Source: JAAFIP01 sp043774625 (GTDB taxonomy: Bacteria > Pseudomonadota > Gammaproteobacteria > Burkholderiales > Burkholderiaceae_C). Taken from it: a stretch of 39,079 nucleotides of DNA. Both the position numbers and the translations under genes were made by a program. The stretch lies in the NCBI GenBank assembly GCA_043774625.1, contig JAYVTG010000110.1, positions 1 to 39,079 on the forward strand. The letters are read 5' to 3'. Below the pieces are notes generated by a model. The model made no database searches. It saw nothing but the letters and a program-made list of their open reading frames with translations, and had not been told where the DNA came from. This document shows positions 8,261-16,560 of the stretch, one piece after another (positions within the stretch are counted from its first letter, which is position 1; every line of letters begins with the position of its first letter).

Positions 8261-9091
8261 ATGGATACCAAAATACAGCGGATTCTGATACTTTGTAAGA
8301 CCTATCCATCGCCCAGCAGTAGGTACACAGAAACATCGTGTGTTGCTGGCATGACTGAAAACGGGCAGTTGATTCGCTTGTTCCCAGTTCCGTTTCGCAT
8401 GGTTAGTGACGATAAGCAGTTTAAAAAATGGCAATGGATCAGCGCTCGGATTGTGCATGCACACGACGACCGTCGGCCAGAGAGTCACCGCGTTTTTGTA
8501 GACACGATTGATTGCAGTGAGCCGCCTTTGCCCACGGCGCACGCCTGGTCGGCGCGACGTAACGCGATAGGCAGTCTGCGCGTTTTTGATGATTTTGATG
8601 CACTTGAGCAAGCGCGCATTGCAGACGGTATCACGCTAGGTTTGGTTCGACCGGCCAAAATAAAGCAGCTACGCATTACACCTGTGGCTGAGTCTGACTG
8701 GACGGCGGATGAAAAAGCTAAACTTTTACAAGAACAGAATCAAGACTCGTTGTTTGATAACGCTGAGGAGAAAAAAGCGCTAAAGCTGCTGAAGAAGCTG
8801 CCCTTTGATTTTCACTTTGAGTACGAATGTGTTTCGGGTGATGTACCCAAAAGCTACACCCACAAATTGGTAGATTGGGAAGCTGGCGCGTTGTACTGGA
8901 ACATCCACCGAAAGCCTGATTGGCAGGCAGGTTTTCGTCAAAAGTTTGAAACTGACTTACCCAAACAAGACTTGATGTTTTTGATGGGTACGATCCACCG
9001 CTTTCCCGGTCAATGGCTCATCGTGAGCGTGCTTTACCCACCCCACATTACGCCGCAAGACGCAGCTCAGGGATCGTTGTTTGCGCCGTAA
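8261..9091 (+). CDS. Conserved protein of unknown function, partner of DUF488 gene
   Basis: The 276-residue product (MDTKIQRILILCKTYPSPSS at the start) has no domain I can name. Visible features are a conserved-looking RYTETSCVAG block, LIRLFPVPFR, DRRPESH, a helical charged stretch around residues 145-185 and a C-terminal PGQWLIVSVLYPP block. No signal peptide or membrane segment is seen, so it is probably cytoplasmic. The upstream in-frame extension is rejected because it overlaps the promoter. Its 3' end overlaps the convergent DUF488 gene by 44 bp. The pair lies between the MmeI-like gene and a copy of that gene's 3' end, which suggests a role in the same defence setting. Function not known. 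Confidence 0.75.
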   Translation: MDTKIQRILILCKTYPSPSSRYTETSCVAGMTENGQLIRLFPVPFRMVSDDKQFKKWQWISARIVHAHDDRRPESHRVFVDTIDCSEPPLPTAHAWSARRNAIGSLRVFDDFDALEQARIADGITLGLVRPAKIKQLRITPVAESDWTADEKAKLLQEQNQDSLFDNAEEKKALKLLKKLPFDFHFEYECVSGDVPKSYTHKLVDWEAGALYWNIHRKPDWQAGFRQKFETDLPKQDLMFLMGTIHRFPGQWLIVSVLYPPHITPQDAAQGSLFAP

Positions 9092-9509
9092 TGTGAATGG
9101 TCGGTGCAGCACCAAAGCGTTGAGCTTTACGGGCAACTATGCTGCGATGGCACCGGTTGTAGTCTGCCTCAAAGCACATCAGGCAAGCAGTATTGGTTTT
9201 TGAAAGAGCGGTTAACTCCTTCAATGCTGCGCTTTGCGTAGCCAGGTAGACTTCAAAAGCCTTTACGTACTCCTGCCAATCGGCGTTTTCTTTATATGCA
9301 TCGCGCACAGGTTTGGGACAACCGAGTGAAGGAATGTGAATGTAATCAATGCCCTGACCTGCAAGATGTTCGCGCAGGCTTGTTTTGGAAAACCCTTTTT
9401 TGCGCGATAGCGGCAGCTCGCGTACATCTACCAGAACCTGGATGTTTGCAGCATGCAACCTGCGAAAAAACGCTTCCAGATTCAAACCTTCATAACCAAT
9501 TGTGAACAT
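9048..9509 (-). CDS. DUF488 family protein
   Basis: The 153-residue protein opens MFTIGYEGLNLEAFFRRL, the classic DUF488 start. It continues with VLVDVRELPLSRKKGFSK, YIHIPSLGCPKPVR and MCFEADYNRCHRSIVA, whose Cys-Cys-His arrangement (CFE...CHR) is the family hallmark. Biochemical function is not established. The ATG at 9509 matches the conserved start. The 3' end overlaps the convergent upstream gene by 44 bp, so the two C-termini are encoded on opposite strands of the same DNA. DUF488 genes are often seen in islands with DNA-modification genes; here the neighbours fit that pattern. Confidence 0.88.
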   Translation of the reverse strand: MFTIGYEGLNLEAFFRRLHAANIQVLVDVRELPLSRKKGFSKTSLREHLAGQGIDYIHIPSLGCPKPVRDAYKENADWQEYVKAFEVYLATQSAALKELTALSKTNTACLMCFEADYNRCHRSIVARKAQRFGAAPTIHITAQTTIPELRLAA

Positions 9510-9556
9510 TGCATACCCTCTATAGGGCAGAAGTTTAACTCAGGGCCTTAACGTCA

Positions 9557-9868
9557 TCAGGAGCAAAGCAAGCCATAGAAGCCGCCGTCCAAGCCGTGCT
9601 CGATGCCCGCGCCCAGTACCAGGGTAGCTCGCTGGCCGACCTGTACGACCCGCTCACCATGCCTCCGCTACTTGTCAAAGTCCACCAAAAGCTGGACGCC
9701 GCCGTAGACAAAGCCTACGAGCAGCACGGCGCAATACCTGGCAAAAAGACCTACAAAAACGACGCTGAGCGCGTCGCCTACCTGTTTGAGCTGTACCAGC
9801 GCCTTACCAGCCTGCTACCCACCGAAGTTAGCAAGAAAAAACGCAAGCAGCTATCAAATTCATGGTGA
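9557..9868 (+). pseudogene. Detached copy of the MmeI-like gene's 3' end
   Basis: Codes for SGAKQAIEAAVQAVLDAR through LLPTEVSKKKRK, matching the last ~95 residues of the MmeI-like protein with about ten substitutions. The similarity begins at TCAGGAGCAAAGCAAGCC, which is the right arm of the hairpin embedded in the parent gene. It ends in a truncated two-hairpin element, so both borders coincide with the repeat family. The original stop is lost and the frame runs to 9868, overlapping the end of the convergent RhuM gene. No methylase or nuclease part is present, so it is a relic or a spare domain rather than a working enzyme. Confidence 0.85.
9842..9860 (+). repeat. Two-hairpin element, copy 4 (right half only)
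   Basis: CGCAAGCAGCTATCAAATT follows the last lysine/arginine codons of the detached C-terminal copy. The left stem is missing, deleted together with the stop codon that the parent copy still has. Confidence 0.7.
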
Positions 9869-11176
9869 CTTGGGTGGTCTTTTACGGTGCTTAATCTGCT
9901 CTACCACGTCATCAAAGTCAGACTTGTACTCCTTGTCTTGCACCACGCAGAATTTTTCGTACTCGGCTAATGCGCTATTTTCAGCCGCTTTGCGGTTGGT
10001 GTTGCCAAAATTGGCCAGCACCTCGTAGGCGTTAAAGCGCAAAAACTCATTGAGCTTGTCAATCCAATCTTGCATCTTCATAGGAATTTGCCGCCGGACA
10101 AAGCCTTCTGCAAAGTCCAGATACATGCCAACCAAGCGGTTAAGGTCTTGAATTTCAGCCTCTAGCAAGTAGTTCTTGCCCACGGTAACATCCATTTTTG
10201 TTACTTTGCCGCCCTTGCTTTCGTTTTTGTAGGACGTCAACCCCATCTTGGGCTTTGACGCATCAGCACGCAGTTTGATGAGCTCCGCCGAGGTGTTGCC
10301 GTGAATGGCGTAATGTAATTTGTCTTGTACTTGTGCATAGAAGGTTTGCGTCAGTGGTGCATTTTTGTCATAGTCAATGCTGCAGTCGCTGTAAATATCA
10401 GTTATTTTTTGATAAAAGCGCCGCTCTGATGCACGAATCTCACGGATTCTTTCTAACAGCTCGTCAAAATAGTCTTTGCCGAACAGCTGTTTGCCTTGCT
10501 TTAAGCGTTCATCATCCAGTGCAAAACCTTTAATAAGATACTCTTTTAATACCGTGGTGGCCCATTTTCTAAATTGGGTAGCTTGGTATGAATTGACGCG
10601 ATAACCTACTGAAACGATGGCATCAAGGCTGTAAAAGTTAGTATCGTAATTTTTATTATCAACGGCAGTTACTCGAATTTTTCGAGTAACTGAAGATTCA
10701 TCAAGCTCCTTCGATGCAAAAATTTCCTTCAAATGGTAGCTGATGGTGTGAGGTTCAACCCCGAAAATTTCAGCCATGCCTTTCTGCGATGCCCACACAG
10801 TGTCCTGGGCAACTACCACTTGCACCTTGATGGCGCCATTGCTGGACGCATAAAACATAAAGTTTGACGCACTTGGCGCTGTGGTGGTTGCCAACTCAAA
10901 GCCGGGCATGGCGATACTTACTTCTGGCTGCCTTTGATTTTCTTTAATATCAACAACAAAAACTTGACCCTTTAACGGTTTATTTTGTTCAATTATTAAA
11001 TCATCAACCTCTAACGAAATGGTGCGTTCCTTTGCTAGACCAAGCAAAGACATATGCCATTTAGGAGGAATAGAGCCACGCTTTACCCAATAGGCAACGG
11101 CACTCTGGTTAACGCCGACCAAGTTGGCCAGTGCTGCCTGCCCGCCGAATTTGCTAATAATTTCTTTAATATTCAT
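9860..11176 (-). CDS. HTH domain fused to RhuM-family protein
   Basis: 438 residues. Residues 1-55 (MNIKEIISKFGGQAALANL, then GVNQSAVAYWVKRGSIPPKW) form a Cro/YdaS-like helix-turn-helix. Residues ~95-430 are a RhuM family protein: KVQVVVAQDTVWASQKGMAE, FSLDAIV-type block FYSLDAIVSVGYRVNSYQAT, QFRKWAT, LIKGFALDDERLKQ and DKLHYAIHGNTSAE. RhuM proteins are common in islands with restriction and addiction genes; their activity is not settled. The HTH part suggests that it regulates itself, and a palindrome lies 8 bp upstream of the start. It shares the 109-bp upstream region with the divergent RelB-type gene. Fusion is seen directly; regulatory role is inferred. Confidence 0.85.
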   Translation of the reverse strand: MNIKEIISKFGGQAALANLVGVNQSAVAYWVKRGSIPPKWHMSLLGLAKERTISLEVDDLIIEQNKPLKGQVFVVDIKENQRQPEVSIAMPGFELATTTAPSASNFMFYASSNGAIKVQVVVAQDTVWASQKGMAEIFGVEPHTISYHLKEIFASKELDESSVTRKIRVTAVDNKNYDTNFYSLDAIVSVGYRVNSYQATQFRKWATTVLKEYLIKGFALDDERLKQGKQLFGKDYFDELLERIREIRASERRFYQKITDIYSDCSIDYDKNAPLTQTFYAQVQDKLHYAIHGNTSAELIKLRADASKPKMGLTSYKNESKGGKVTKMDVTVGKNYLLEAEIQDLNRLVGMYLDFAEGFVRRQIPMKMQDWIDKLNEFLRFNAYEVLANFGNTNRKAAENSALAEYEKFCVVQDKEYKSDFDDVVEQIKHRKRPPKSP

Positions 11177-11183
11177 AACTAAT

Positions 11184-11198
11184 ATATTACATTAATAT
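11184..11198. promoter_or_regulatory. Palindrome upstream of the HTH-RhuM gene
   Basis: ATATTA-CAT-TAATAT is a perfect inverted repeat with 3-bp spacer, 8 bp upstream of the ATG, in AT-rich DNA that also resembles a -10 box. Candidate operator for the fused HTH domain. Confidence 0.45.
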
Positions 11199-11230
11199 TG
11201 CTCTGTAGTTTGCATGCGCAAAGCACTTTA

Positions 11231-11270
11231 AATACATAGAATACATAGAATACAATGACTACATGTATAC
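11231..11270 (+). promoter_or_regulatory. Iterated operator of the RelB/RelE-type module
   Basis: Three tandem 9-mers, AATACATAG (11231-11239), AATACATAG (11240-11248) and AATACAATG (11249-11257), are followed by ACATGTATAC (11261-11270). They lie 16-55 bp upstream of the antitoxin start, as expected for ribbon-helix-helix autorepression. Confidence 0.6.
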
Positions 11271-11285
11271 AGATCGGCTATAAAT

Positions 11286-11513
11286 ATGACAGTTTCGATT
11301 CGACTAGACCCTGCAACAGAACGCCGTCTTGATGACTTGGCGCAAACTACAGGGCGCACCAAGGCCTTCTATTTGCGCGAGCTTATTAACAATGGCATAG
11401 ATGACCTAGAGGACTACTACCGGGCAGCTGTCGTCATGGAGCGCGTTCGCGCAGGCAAAGAAGAAATTTATAGCTTAGAAGAAGTTGAGGCGCATCTTGG
11501 TTTGGCGGATTGA
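11286..11513 (+). CDS. RelB/CopG-type ribbon-helix-helix antitoxin
   Basis: The 75-residue protein starts MTVSIRLDPATERRLDDLA, a DNA-binding strand followed by TGRTKAFYLRELINNGIDDL, the two-helix part. The C-terminal YYRAAVVMERVRAGKEEIYS and LEEVEAHLGLAD tail is typical of RelB-like antitoxins that wrap the toxin. The following toxin frame overlaps its 3' end by 17 bp. It probably represses its own promoter through the tandem 9-mers upstream. Confidence 0.88.
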   Translation: MTVSIRLDPATERRLDDLAQTTGRTKAFYLRELINNGIDDLEDYYRAAVVMERVRAGKEEIYSLEEVEAHLGLAD

Positions 11514-11766
11514 GCTGACAGCGACGGCCAGAAAAAATTTAGACAAATTGGATAGACAAATTGCTTTAAGAATCACCAAGTTTTTGCGAGAAAAAATCTC
11601 GGCTCTAGAAAACCCGCGCAGCACCGGCAAAGCATTGACTGGCGCGGTGTTCGGCTCTTACTGGCGTTATCGTGTCGGCGACTATCGCGTGATTTGCGAC
11701 ATTCAAGATGGCAAGCTCTGCGTTTTGGTGATTGAAGTTGGCAATCGTAAAGAAATATACGATTAG
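11497..11766 (+). CDS. RelE/ParE-family toxin
   Basis: About 89 residues: (M)VWRIELTATARKNLDKLD, FLREKI, GSYWRYRVGDYRVICDIQ and VLVIEVGNRKEIYD are the standard RelE/ParE blocks ending in the Y..D tail. The TTG at 11497 is the most likely start, preceded six bases upstream by TTGAGG and matching the family N-terminus; an ATG further upstream at 11485 would add four residues. The overlap with the antitoxin gene suggests coupled translation. The predicted role is ribosome-dependent mRNA cleavage or gyrase inhibition; subfamily cannot be decided by eye. Confidence 0.87.
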   Translation: MVWRIELTATARKNLDKLDRQIALRITKFLREKISALENPRSTGKALTGAVFGSYWRYRVGDYRVICDIQDGKLCVLVIEVGNRKEIYD

Positions 11767-11789
11767 CCGTACATTGAATCGGAGACAAC

Positions 11790-12860
11790 ATGGCAATTTG
11801 GATGGTGCGTGCAGGCGCACACGGCGACTTTGAAAAAAAGTTTGTTGATGATAAAAAACTCTACATTACTTGGGACGGTTTGAACACCGACTTGGGCAAG
11901 CTGGCTGACCGCGAAGCACTGGTGCAAAAGCTGGCGGAGGTTTATCCGCAAGATGGTTTAGGCCGCCGCCGCAACCACGCGTCGCAGCTTTGGCCATTTG
12001 CGCGCAGCATGGCAAAGGGCGATTGGGTGGTTTTGCCGCGCAAAACAGACCGCACGATTTGCATTGCCGAGGTGACCGGAGATTACCAGTTCAACGCCCA
12101 GGCGGACAACCCATTTTTCCATTCCAGAACCGTGAAATGGATCAAAGAAGGCGTTCCGCGTACCCATTTTGGGCAAGATTTACTCAATTCGTTTGGTGCG
12201 TTTATGACAGTGTGCCGAATAGAGCGCAACGAGGCGGAGCGTCGGCTCAAGGCGATGGCTGCAAACCACTGGGGGCCAGAAAAGCTGAGCGATGTCGTGA
12301 AACTTGGCAAAAAGAATGAAGTTGGCACAGCACACGATGCCAGTGACGCTACCGACGCTGTAGATGCCGCGACAGACCTGGAGGCCGCAGGACAAGACCA
12401 GATTGCCAAGCTGGTGATGGCGCGCTTTAAAGACCATGGCTTGGCAAGGCTGGTGGAGGCTATTTTGCAGGCTCAGGGCTACAGCACCCACCGTAGCGCC
12501 AAAGGGGCAGACGGTGGGGTGGACATTATTGCGGGTGCTGGGCCGTTGGGTTTTGGCGAGCCGCGTCTGTGCGTGCAAGTCAAGTCGCATGTGAATACTC
12601 CCGCCGGTATCAAGGAATACAACGAGCTGGGCGGCGCCATGAAGAAGGTGCGTGCCACGCAGGGCCTGTTTGTTTCATGGGCAGGGTTTTCAAAGTCTGC
12701 AGAAGACGCAGCGCGTGACGAATTCTTCTCGGTACGTTTATGGACACAGCGGGAATTGTTTGGCGCGCTGTTTGAGGTCTACGACCGTTTGCCTGCGGAC
12801 ATTCGGGCTGAGTTGCCTTTGCAGAGAATTTGGACGGTTGCGCCTGTTGATAGTGATTAA
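11790..12860 (+). CDS. Mrr-like restriction endonuclease
   Basis: 356 residues. The N-terminal ~160 residues (MAIWMVRAGAHGDFEKKF, WVVLPRKTDRTICIAEVTGD) resemble the PUA/EVE-like reader domains found on restriction nucleases. After an Ala/Asp-rich linker, residues ~200-330 form an Mrr catalytic domain: LVEAILQAQGY, KGADGGVDIIA with the active Asp, and LCVQVKSH with the Q-x-K form of PD-(D/E)XK. The C-terminal LWTQRELFGALFEVYDRLP is typical for Mrr. Such enzymes cut modified foreign DNA (type IV restriction). It follows the RelB/RelE-type pair by 23 bp with a GGAGA ribosome site, so it may be cotranscribed. Confidence 0.88.
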   Translation: MAIWMVRAGAHGDFEKKFVDDKKLYITWDGLNTDLGKLADREALVQKLAEVYPQDGLGRRRNHASQLWPFARSMAKGDWVVLPRKTDRTICIAEVTGDYQFNAQADNPFFHSRTVKWIKEGVPRTHFGQDLLNSFGAFMTVCRIERNEAERRLKAMAANHWGPEKLSDVVKLGKKNEVGTAHDASDATDAVDAATDLEAAGQDQIAKLVMARFKDHGLARLVEAILQAQGYSTHRSAKGADGGVDIIAGAGPLGFGEPRLCVQVKSHVNTPAGIKEYNELGGAMKKVRATQGLFVSWAGFSKSAEDAARDEFFSVRLWTQRELFGALFEVYDRLPADIRAELPLQRIWTVAPVDSD

Positions 12861-12872
12861 AACACTGCTAAG

Positions 12873-12914
12873 CCAGCGCAGAATATGCGCAAGCAGCTAC
12901 TAAATATATAGCAA
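12873..12914 (+). repeat. Two-hairpin element, copy 5
   Basis: CCAGCGCAGAATATGCGC plus GCTACTAAATATATAGC, 12 nt after the Mrr-like stop and in sense orientation. Stem 1 is perfectly paired (GCGCA/TGCGC). Confidence 0.95.
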
Positions 12915-12917
12915 AAA

Positions 12918-13751
12918 TCAATTCCAACTGCGACAAATAGTTGAAATCCAAGAGTCGATACCTGCCAAATGAATCCCCATATTTGCCAGCAAACTGTTGT
13001 CCAGCAAAAGCAAGCCCGCTGCGGCCAACATGGCGCGGCCCGCCCATACGGTGACAGCGCTGCCATGGCGGGTGTGCTTTTGTGAGGCCATCAGCGCGGC
13101 GAAGCTGAGCATCCACACGGGGTTGCTCATGCCCAGGGCGCACATAAGCAGCATCAGTGGCCAGCAGCAGCCAAAGCAAGACATGCCGTAGTCAACACCA
13201 ATGCGCGCCACCTGGCGGTACACGTCTGGCCGCCCCGACCAACGCTGGGCAATAAAGCCCATGGGCGAGCGGCAAGCAGTAGCGCATTTTTGGGCGATAG
13301 GTAGCTGCAAGTAAATGCCGCCAGCGGCCAGCAATGCGGCAGCAACCAGGCGCTGGTGGGTAAACATCCACAAGGAGTTTTCGGTGGCTGTGTGCAACCA
13401 GACCTCGGCCGCACGCGCTGCAATACCCGCCGCGCACCACACTGCCAAAAAGCCCAGCGCTGCGGTGCTGGTAAGGCGGTTGCTGTCGCTACGCTGCGCA
13501 GTAGTGCGCTGCAAGGCGGTCAGCAAGGGCATGGCGGTGGGCAGCATCATGGCAATGCACATGAGCAGCCAGCCACCAACAAACAACAAATCTGCCAGCC
13601 CGCGCGAGGCATTGCCTTGGTGTTGCAACGCCCCGCCGTAAGGCGATCCGCCCCACACCACCAACCCAACACCCGCCGCAGCGCTAAGCAGCAGCACCGT
13701 TAAGGTGTGGGTGGAGCGGTAGCTTTGCGCGTTGAACACGTTGCGGGTCAA
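12918..13751 (-). CDS. DUF2182 integral membrane protein
   Basis: 277 residues with at least five hydrophobic segments (for example LTVLLLSAAAGVGLVVWGG and LLMCIAMMLPTAMPLLTAL). The MMLP block in the third segment and YGMSCFGCCWPLMLLMCALG, rich in Cys and Met, are characteristic of DUF2182, described as a putative metal-binding membrane family. Its ATG overlaps the stop of the DUF1326 gene by 4 bp, so it is the last gene of a three-gene operon with a copper oxidase. A role in copper handling or delivery is inferred from context. The stretch WMLSFAALMASQKHTRHG continues the Met/His-rich theme. Confidence 0.85.
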   Translation of the reverse strand: MTRNVFNAQSYRSTHTLTVLLLSAAAGVGLVVWGGSPYGGALQHQGNASRGLADLLFVGGWLLMCIAMMLPTAMPLLTALQRTTAQRSDSNRLTSTAALGFLAVWCAAGIAARAAEVWLHTATENSLWMFTHQRLVAAALLAAGGIYLQLPIAQKCATACRSPMGFIAQRWSGRPDVYRQVARIGVDYGMSCFGCCWPLMLLMCALGMSNPVWMLSFAALMASQKHTRHGSAVTVWAGRAMLAAAGLLLLDNSLLANMGIHLAGIDSWISTICRSWN

Positions 13752-14446
13752 GGCAGCACGTATTCGAACGAGCCGCGCATGGCGGTGGTGCCGGTGATGT
13801 CCAGGTCGAAGGTGTAGCCAGGGGCTGTGGAAATGTCAGCCAGCAGGTTTAGGCCGTCGTTGCTGACATCGCGCACAATGCGACCCACTTCAACTTTTTG
13901 TGGCACTGGAGCCGAACCGCTGGCACGACTGACCAGGCCGGTGGCTAAGTCGTCAATAAGATAGGCCTTGGACGCATGGGCGGGCGCCACTTTGGGTGGA
14001 AACTGCGAGTTGGCAACCACCGTGATGGCCAGGCCACTGATGGCACTGGCCTTGACGCCAATGAAGTTCATGGTGGCGTCTGACAAAAAGTCTATTTTGG
14101 CGGTGCGCGTTTCAGAAAGTGTAGACCCGGTGGTGGCAATAACTTGCGCCCAGGGGCCGTTTTGCAGGGCCAGTGTGATGGCCGCTTGTTTGGCTGTATT
14201 GGTTCCGGCTGCTGTACCGTCGTCTATTAGCACAAGCATGTAGTCTGCATCGTCACAGCTTTTGCCTTTGCTCAAAATGATGACGCGGGTGTTACTGATG
14301 TCTTGGCCATCGACCATGCCGCTGGTGATGTTCCAGGCCCACAGCCCGGTGCACTGGCCCATTTCAGGGTCAACGCCTGCCCAGCAAGAGCAGATAACTT
14401 CGCAGTCGCAGGCTTCGTAAAAATGTCCGTTAATGTTGTATGCCAT
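13748..14446 (-). CDS. DUF1326 family protein
   Basis: 232 residues beginning MAYNINGHFYEACDCEVICS and CWAGVDPEMGQCTGL. The EACDCEVICSC motif with closely spaced cysteines is the DUF1326 hallmark and could bind a metal. No signal peptide is visible. The start is supported by an AGGAGA site. It is the middle gene between a multicopper oxidase and a DUF2182 protein; DUF1326 and DUF2182 genes commonly travel together. Function is unknown, with metal transfer as the simplest guess. Confidence 0.88.
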   Translation of the reverse strand: MAYNINGHFYEACDCEVICSCWAGVDPEMGQCTGLWAWNITSGMVDGQDISNTRVIILSKGKSCDDADYMLVLIDDGTAAGTNTAKQAAITLALQNGPWAQVIATTGSTLSETRTAKIDFLSDATMNFIGVKASAISGLAITVVANSQFPPKVAPAHASKAYLIDDLATGLVSRASGSAPVPQKVEVGRIVRDVSNDGLNLLADISTAPGYTFDLDITGTTAMRGSFEYVLP

Positions 14447-14463
14447 GTGATTCTCCTGTGGGT

Positions 14464-16560
14464 TTAATAAATTTCTAGCGGCCGCATCATGCCCATGTCT
14501 TCATGCTCTAGCAAATGGCAGTGAAAGACGTAGTGACCACGGTAGTAGTTGTCAGTGTCGCCCTGGTCGTCAAAGCGCACCAGCAACGTGGTGACTTCTT
14601 TAGGATTGCAGCGAACCGTGTCTTTCCAGCCGCTGGACTCGTTGGGGTCAACTGGGCGTGCAGTGCCGTCTGCAATGAGCGTACGCGACAGCACATAAAA
14701 CATGGAATGGTGCAAATGGATGGGGTGTACGTCTACGGTCTCGTTACGAAATTGCCATTGCTCAATGCGCGCACCCAACTCGTGGCGGGTGGCAGGCGTT
14801 TGGTCTATGGGGTCTGCCATTGGACGACCCGTTGGCGGCGAACCCAGCACAGGCGGCTCACCCGCCCAACTGCGGCGCGCAGACGCTGGTGCAATCTGCT
14901 GCTCAAAGGTGATAGGGTTCCAGTCCACCAGGGTATTGGTCTCAGGCGGTTGGGTAAAGGCTACTGCGTCATTAGCAGCGCCAATGCCTTCTTTCAAAAG
15001 GTAAGAACGAGAAACAGTAGTTAGCGCAGAATTTGCTAGCGGATTGGGCCCCGTAGCGGGTGTGGGTTGCGGGCCGGTAGCTGGGACTGCTGCAGTCAGT
15101 CTTGTTAAAACGGCATCCAACTTGGCTTTGAAATCTGGGTCGGCAGACACAGCGGGTAACAGCCGGATTTGTAGCATCGCATCGGTCAAACCGGGTTTGA
15201 CCATATCTCCTCCCGTGCCGTAATTGTCTAGCTCGGTATTGGAATCGATGTATGTGCCACCATCAGTAGCGTGGTTAGACAAATAATAATTGCCTGCGGG
15301 CAAGCTTGAAAAGTCGATTACAACATCGGCGCGTTCGCCAGATGCGAGCACCAAAATGTCTTGGTTTTTTGAGGCATCAGCAGATATTTTTTTTACGTTA
15401 CCTTTTAATTCAACCGCAGCGTTATAAAAACCCCCATCGCCACCAATTTGCAGCATGGGCACTGCAGCAGCTGGCTGCGTGGTGTCTGGAACACTAGGGT
15501 CTGCCGCGTCAGGAGCAGATATTCGCAGCACATACATGCGCGTATTGGAACCGTTGAGAATGCGAAAACGGTAAGGTCTGCGCTCAAGCTCCAGATACGG
15601 CCATACCTTGCCGTTGACGCACAGAGCCTGGCCTTTGAATTCGCCCATGGGGGAATCAGCACCCGAGTGGAAATCATCTCGACCGGGTCGGGCAATGCTG
15701 CCGTCCGCTTGCAAAGTCTGGGTGAGATATCGATTTAAAAACGCCGCATCTCCGTATAGCAACTCCCTGTCTCGTGTAAAAGATCGGTCTTGCAGCACCA
15801 GAGGGATTTCGTATGTAAAGGGAACTTTCGGCCCCAAGTTAGCCGGGCGAAACAGCTTGCGCATTTCGTCGTTTTCTTTTTTATGCCGCAGCAGGTAAAC
15901 ACCTTCCATGCCCGCATAGACATTTTTAGATGTCATGTCCATCGTGTGATCGTGGTACCACAGCATAGCCCCACCCGCTTGCACATTGGGGTAATGGTTG
16001 ACCACCGATTGGCCGGGCCGTAGCACAGTAACCGCTTTTGTGGGGTTGCCCATGCCAGCAGACACACGCATGGAATACCCGTCGCTGGCCCAAGGCACAT
16101 GCGCGCCATGCATGTGCACCACCGTGTGGCCCTCCGAATAGCGCCCCATGGGCATGCCGTTAACGAGTTCGCGCGGGGGATGCACAAAAGGGTGGTGCGC
16201 CATTTCTTCTGGCCGGGACGGTCTGCTGCCTTTGAGCACGTTAACCCATTCAATATGCGCGCTTTCACCCGCAATGGCTTCGAGTGTGGGGCCCGGGTAG
16301 GTGATCTGCCCTTTGCTCAAACCATAGCCCCAAAGCTTTTGCGCTATGGCAGAAGTGCCTTGCGCAAACACGTGGGTTTGAGACGTTTCCCCCGCATAGA
16401 TTTTGATGGGTGTTGGTGGGTCGTCGTCCGCATCGCCATCGCCGTCGCGGGTATTGGGTTGCGTGACACGTTGGACCTGCGGGATGGCTAACGGCGTTGT
16501 CCACCGATACCCCTTCAAATTGTCATCACTCATGGGTTGCGGAATGCGGCTCTTTGCCAT
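14464..16560 (-). CDS. Multicopper oxidase (CotA/bilirubin-oxidase-like)
   Basis: 698 residues with the four copper-binding segments in order: VVHMHGAHVPWASDG, LWYHDHTMDMTSKNVYAG, HPIHLHHSMFYVL and FHCHLLEHEDMGMM. The last gives the type-1 copper ligands Cys, His and Met. Members oxidise phenols, bilirubin or metal ions and reduce oxygen to water. No Sec or Tat signal is seen at the N-terminus (MAKSRIPQPMSDDNLKGY), unusual for a Gram-negative enzyme of this type, which is normally periplasmic. The start has an AAAGGAG ribosome site. It heads a three-gene operon with DUF1326 and DUF2182 genes. The natural substrate is unknown. Confidence 0.92.
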   Translation of the reverse strand: MAKSRIPQPMSDDNLKGYRWTTPLAIPQVQRVTQPNTRDGDGDADDDPPTPIKIYAGETSQTHVFAQGTSAIAQKLWGYGLSKGQITYPGPTLEAIAGESAHIEWVNVLKGSRPSRPEEMAHHPFVHPPRELVNGMPMGRYSEGHTVVHMHGAHVPWASDGYSMRVSAGMGNPTKAVTVLRPGQSVVNHYPNVQAGGAMLWYHDHTMDMTSKNVYAGMEGVYLLRHKKENDEMRKLFRPANLGPKVPFTYEIPLVLQDRSFTRDRELLYGDAAFLNRYLTQTLQADGSIARPGRDDFHSGADSPMGEFKGQALCVNGKVWPYLELERRPYRFRILNGSNTRMYVLRISAPDAADPSVPDTTQPAAAVPMLQIGGDGGFYNAAVELKGNVKKISADASKNQDILVLASGERADVVIDFSSLPAGNYYLSNHATDGGTYIDSNTELDNYGTGGDMVKPGLTDAMLQIRLLPAVSADPDFKAKLDAVLTRLTAAVPATGPQPTPATGPNPLANSALTTVSRSYLLKEGIGAANDAVAFTQPPETNTLVDWNPITFEQQIAPASARRSWAGEPPVLGSPPTGRPMADPIDQTPATRHELGARIEQWQFRNETVDVHPIHLHHSMFYVLSRTLIADGTARPVDPNESSGWKDTVRCNPKEVTTLLVRFDDQGDTDNYYRGHYVFHCHLLEHEDMGMMRPLEIY

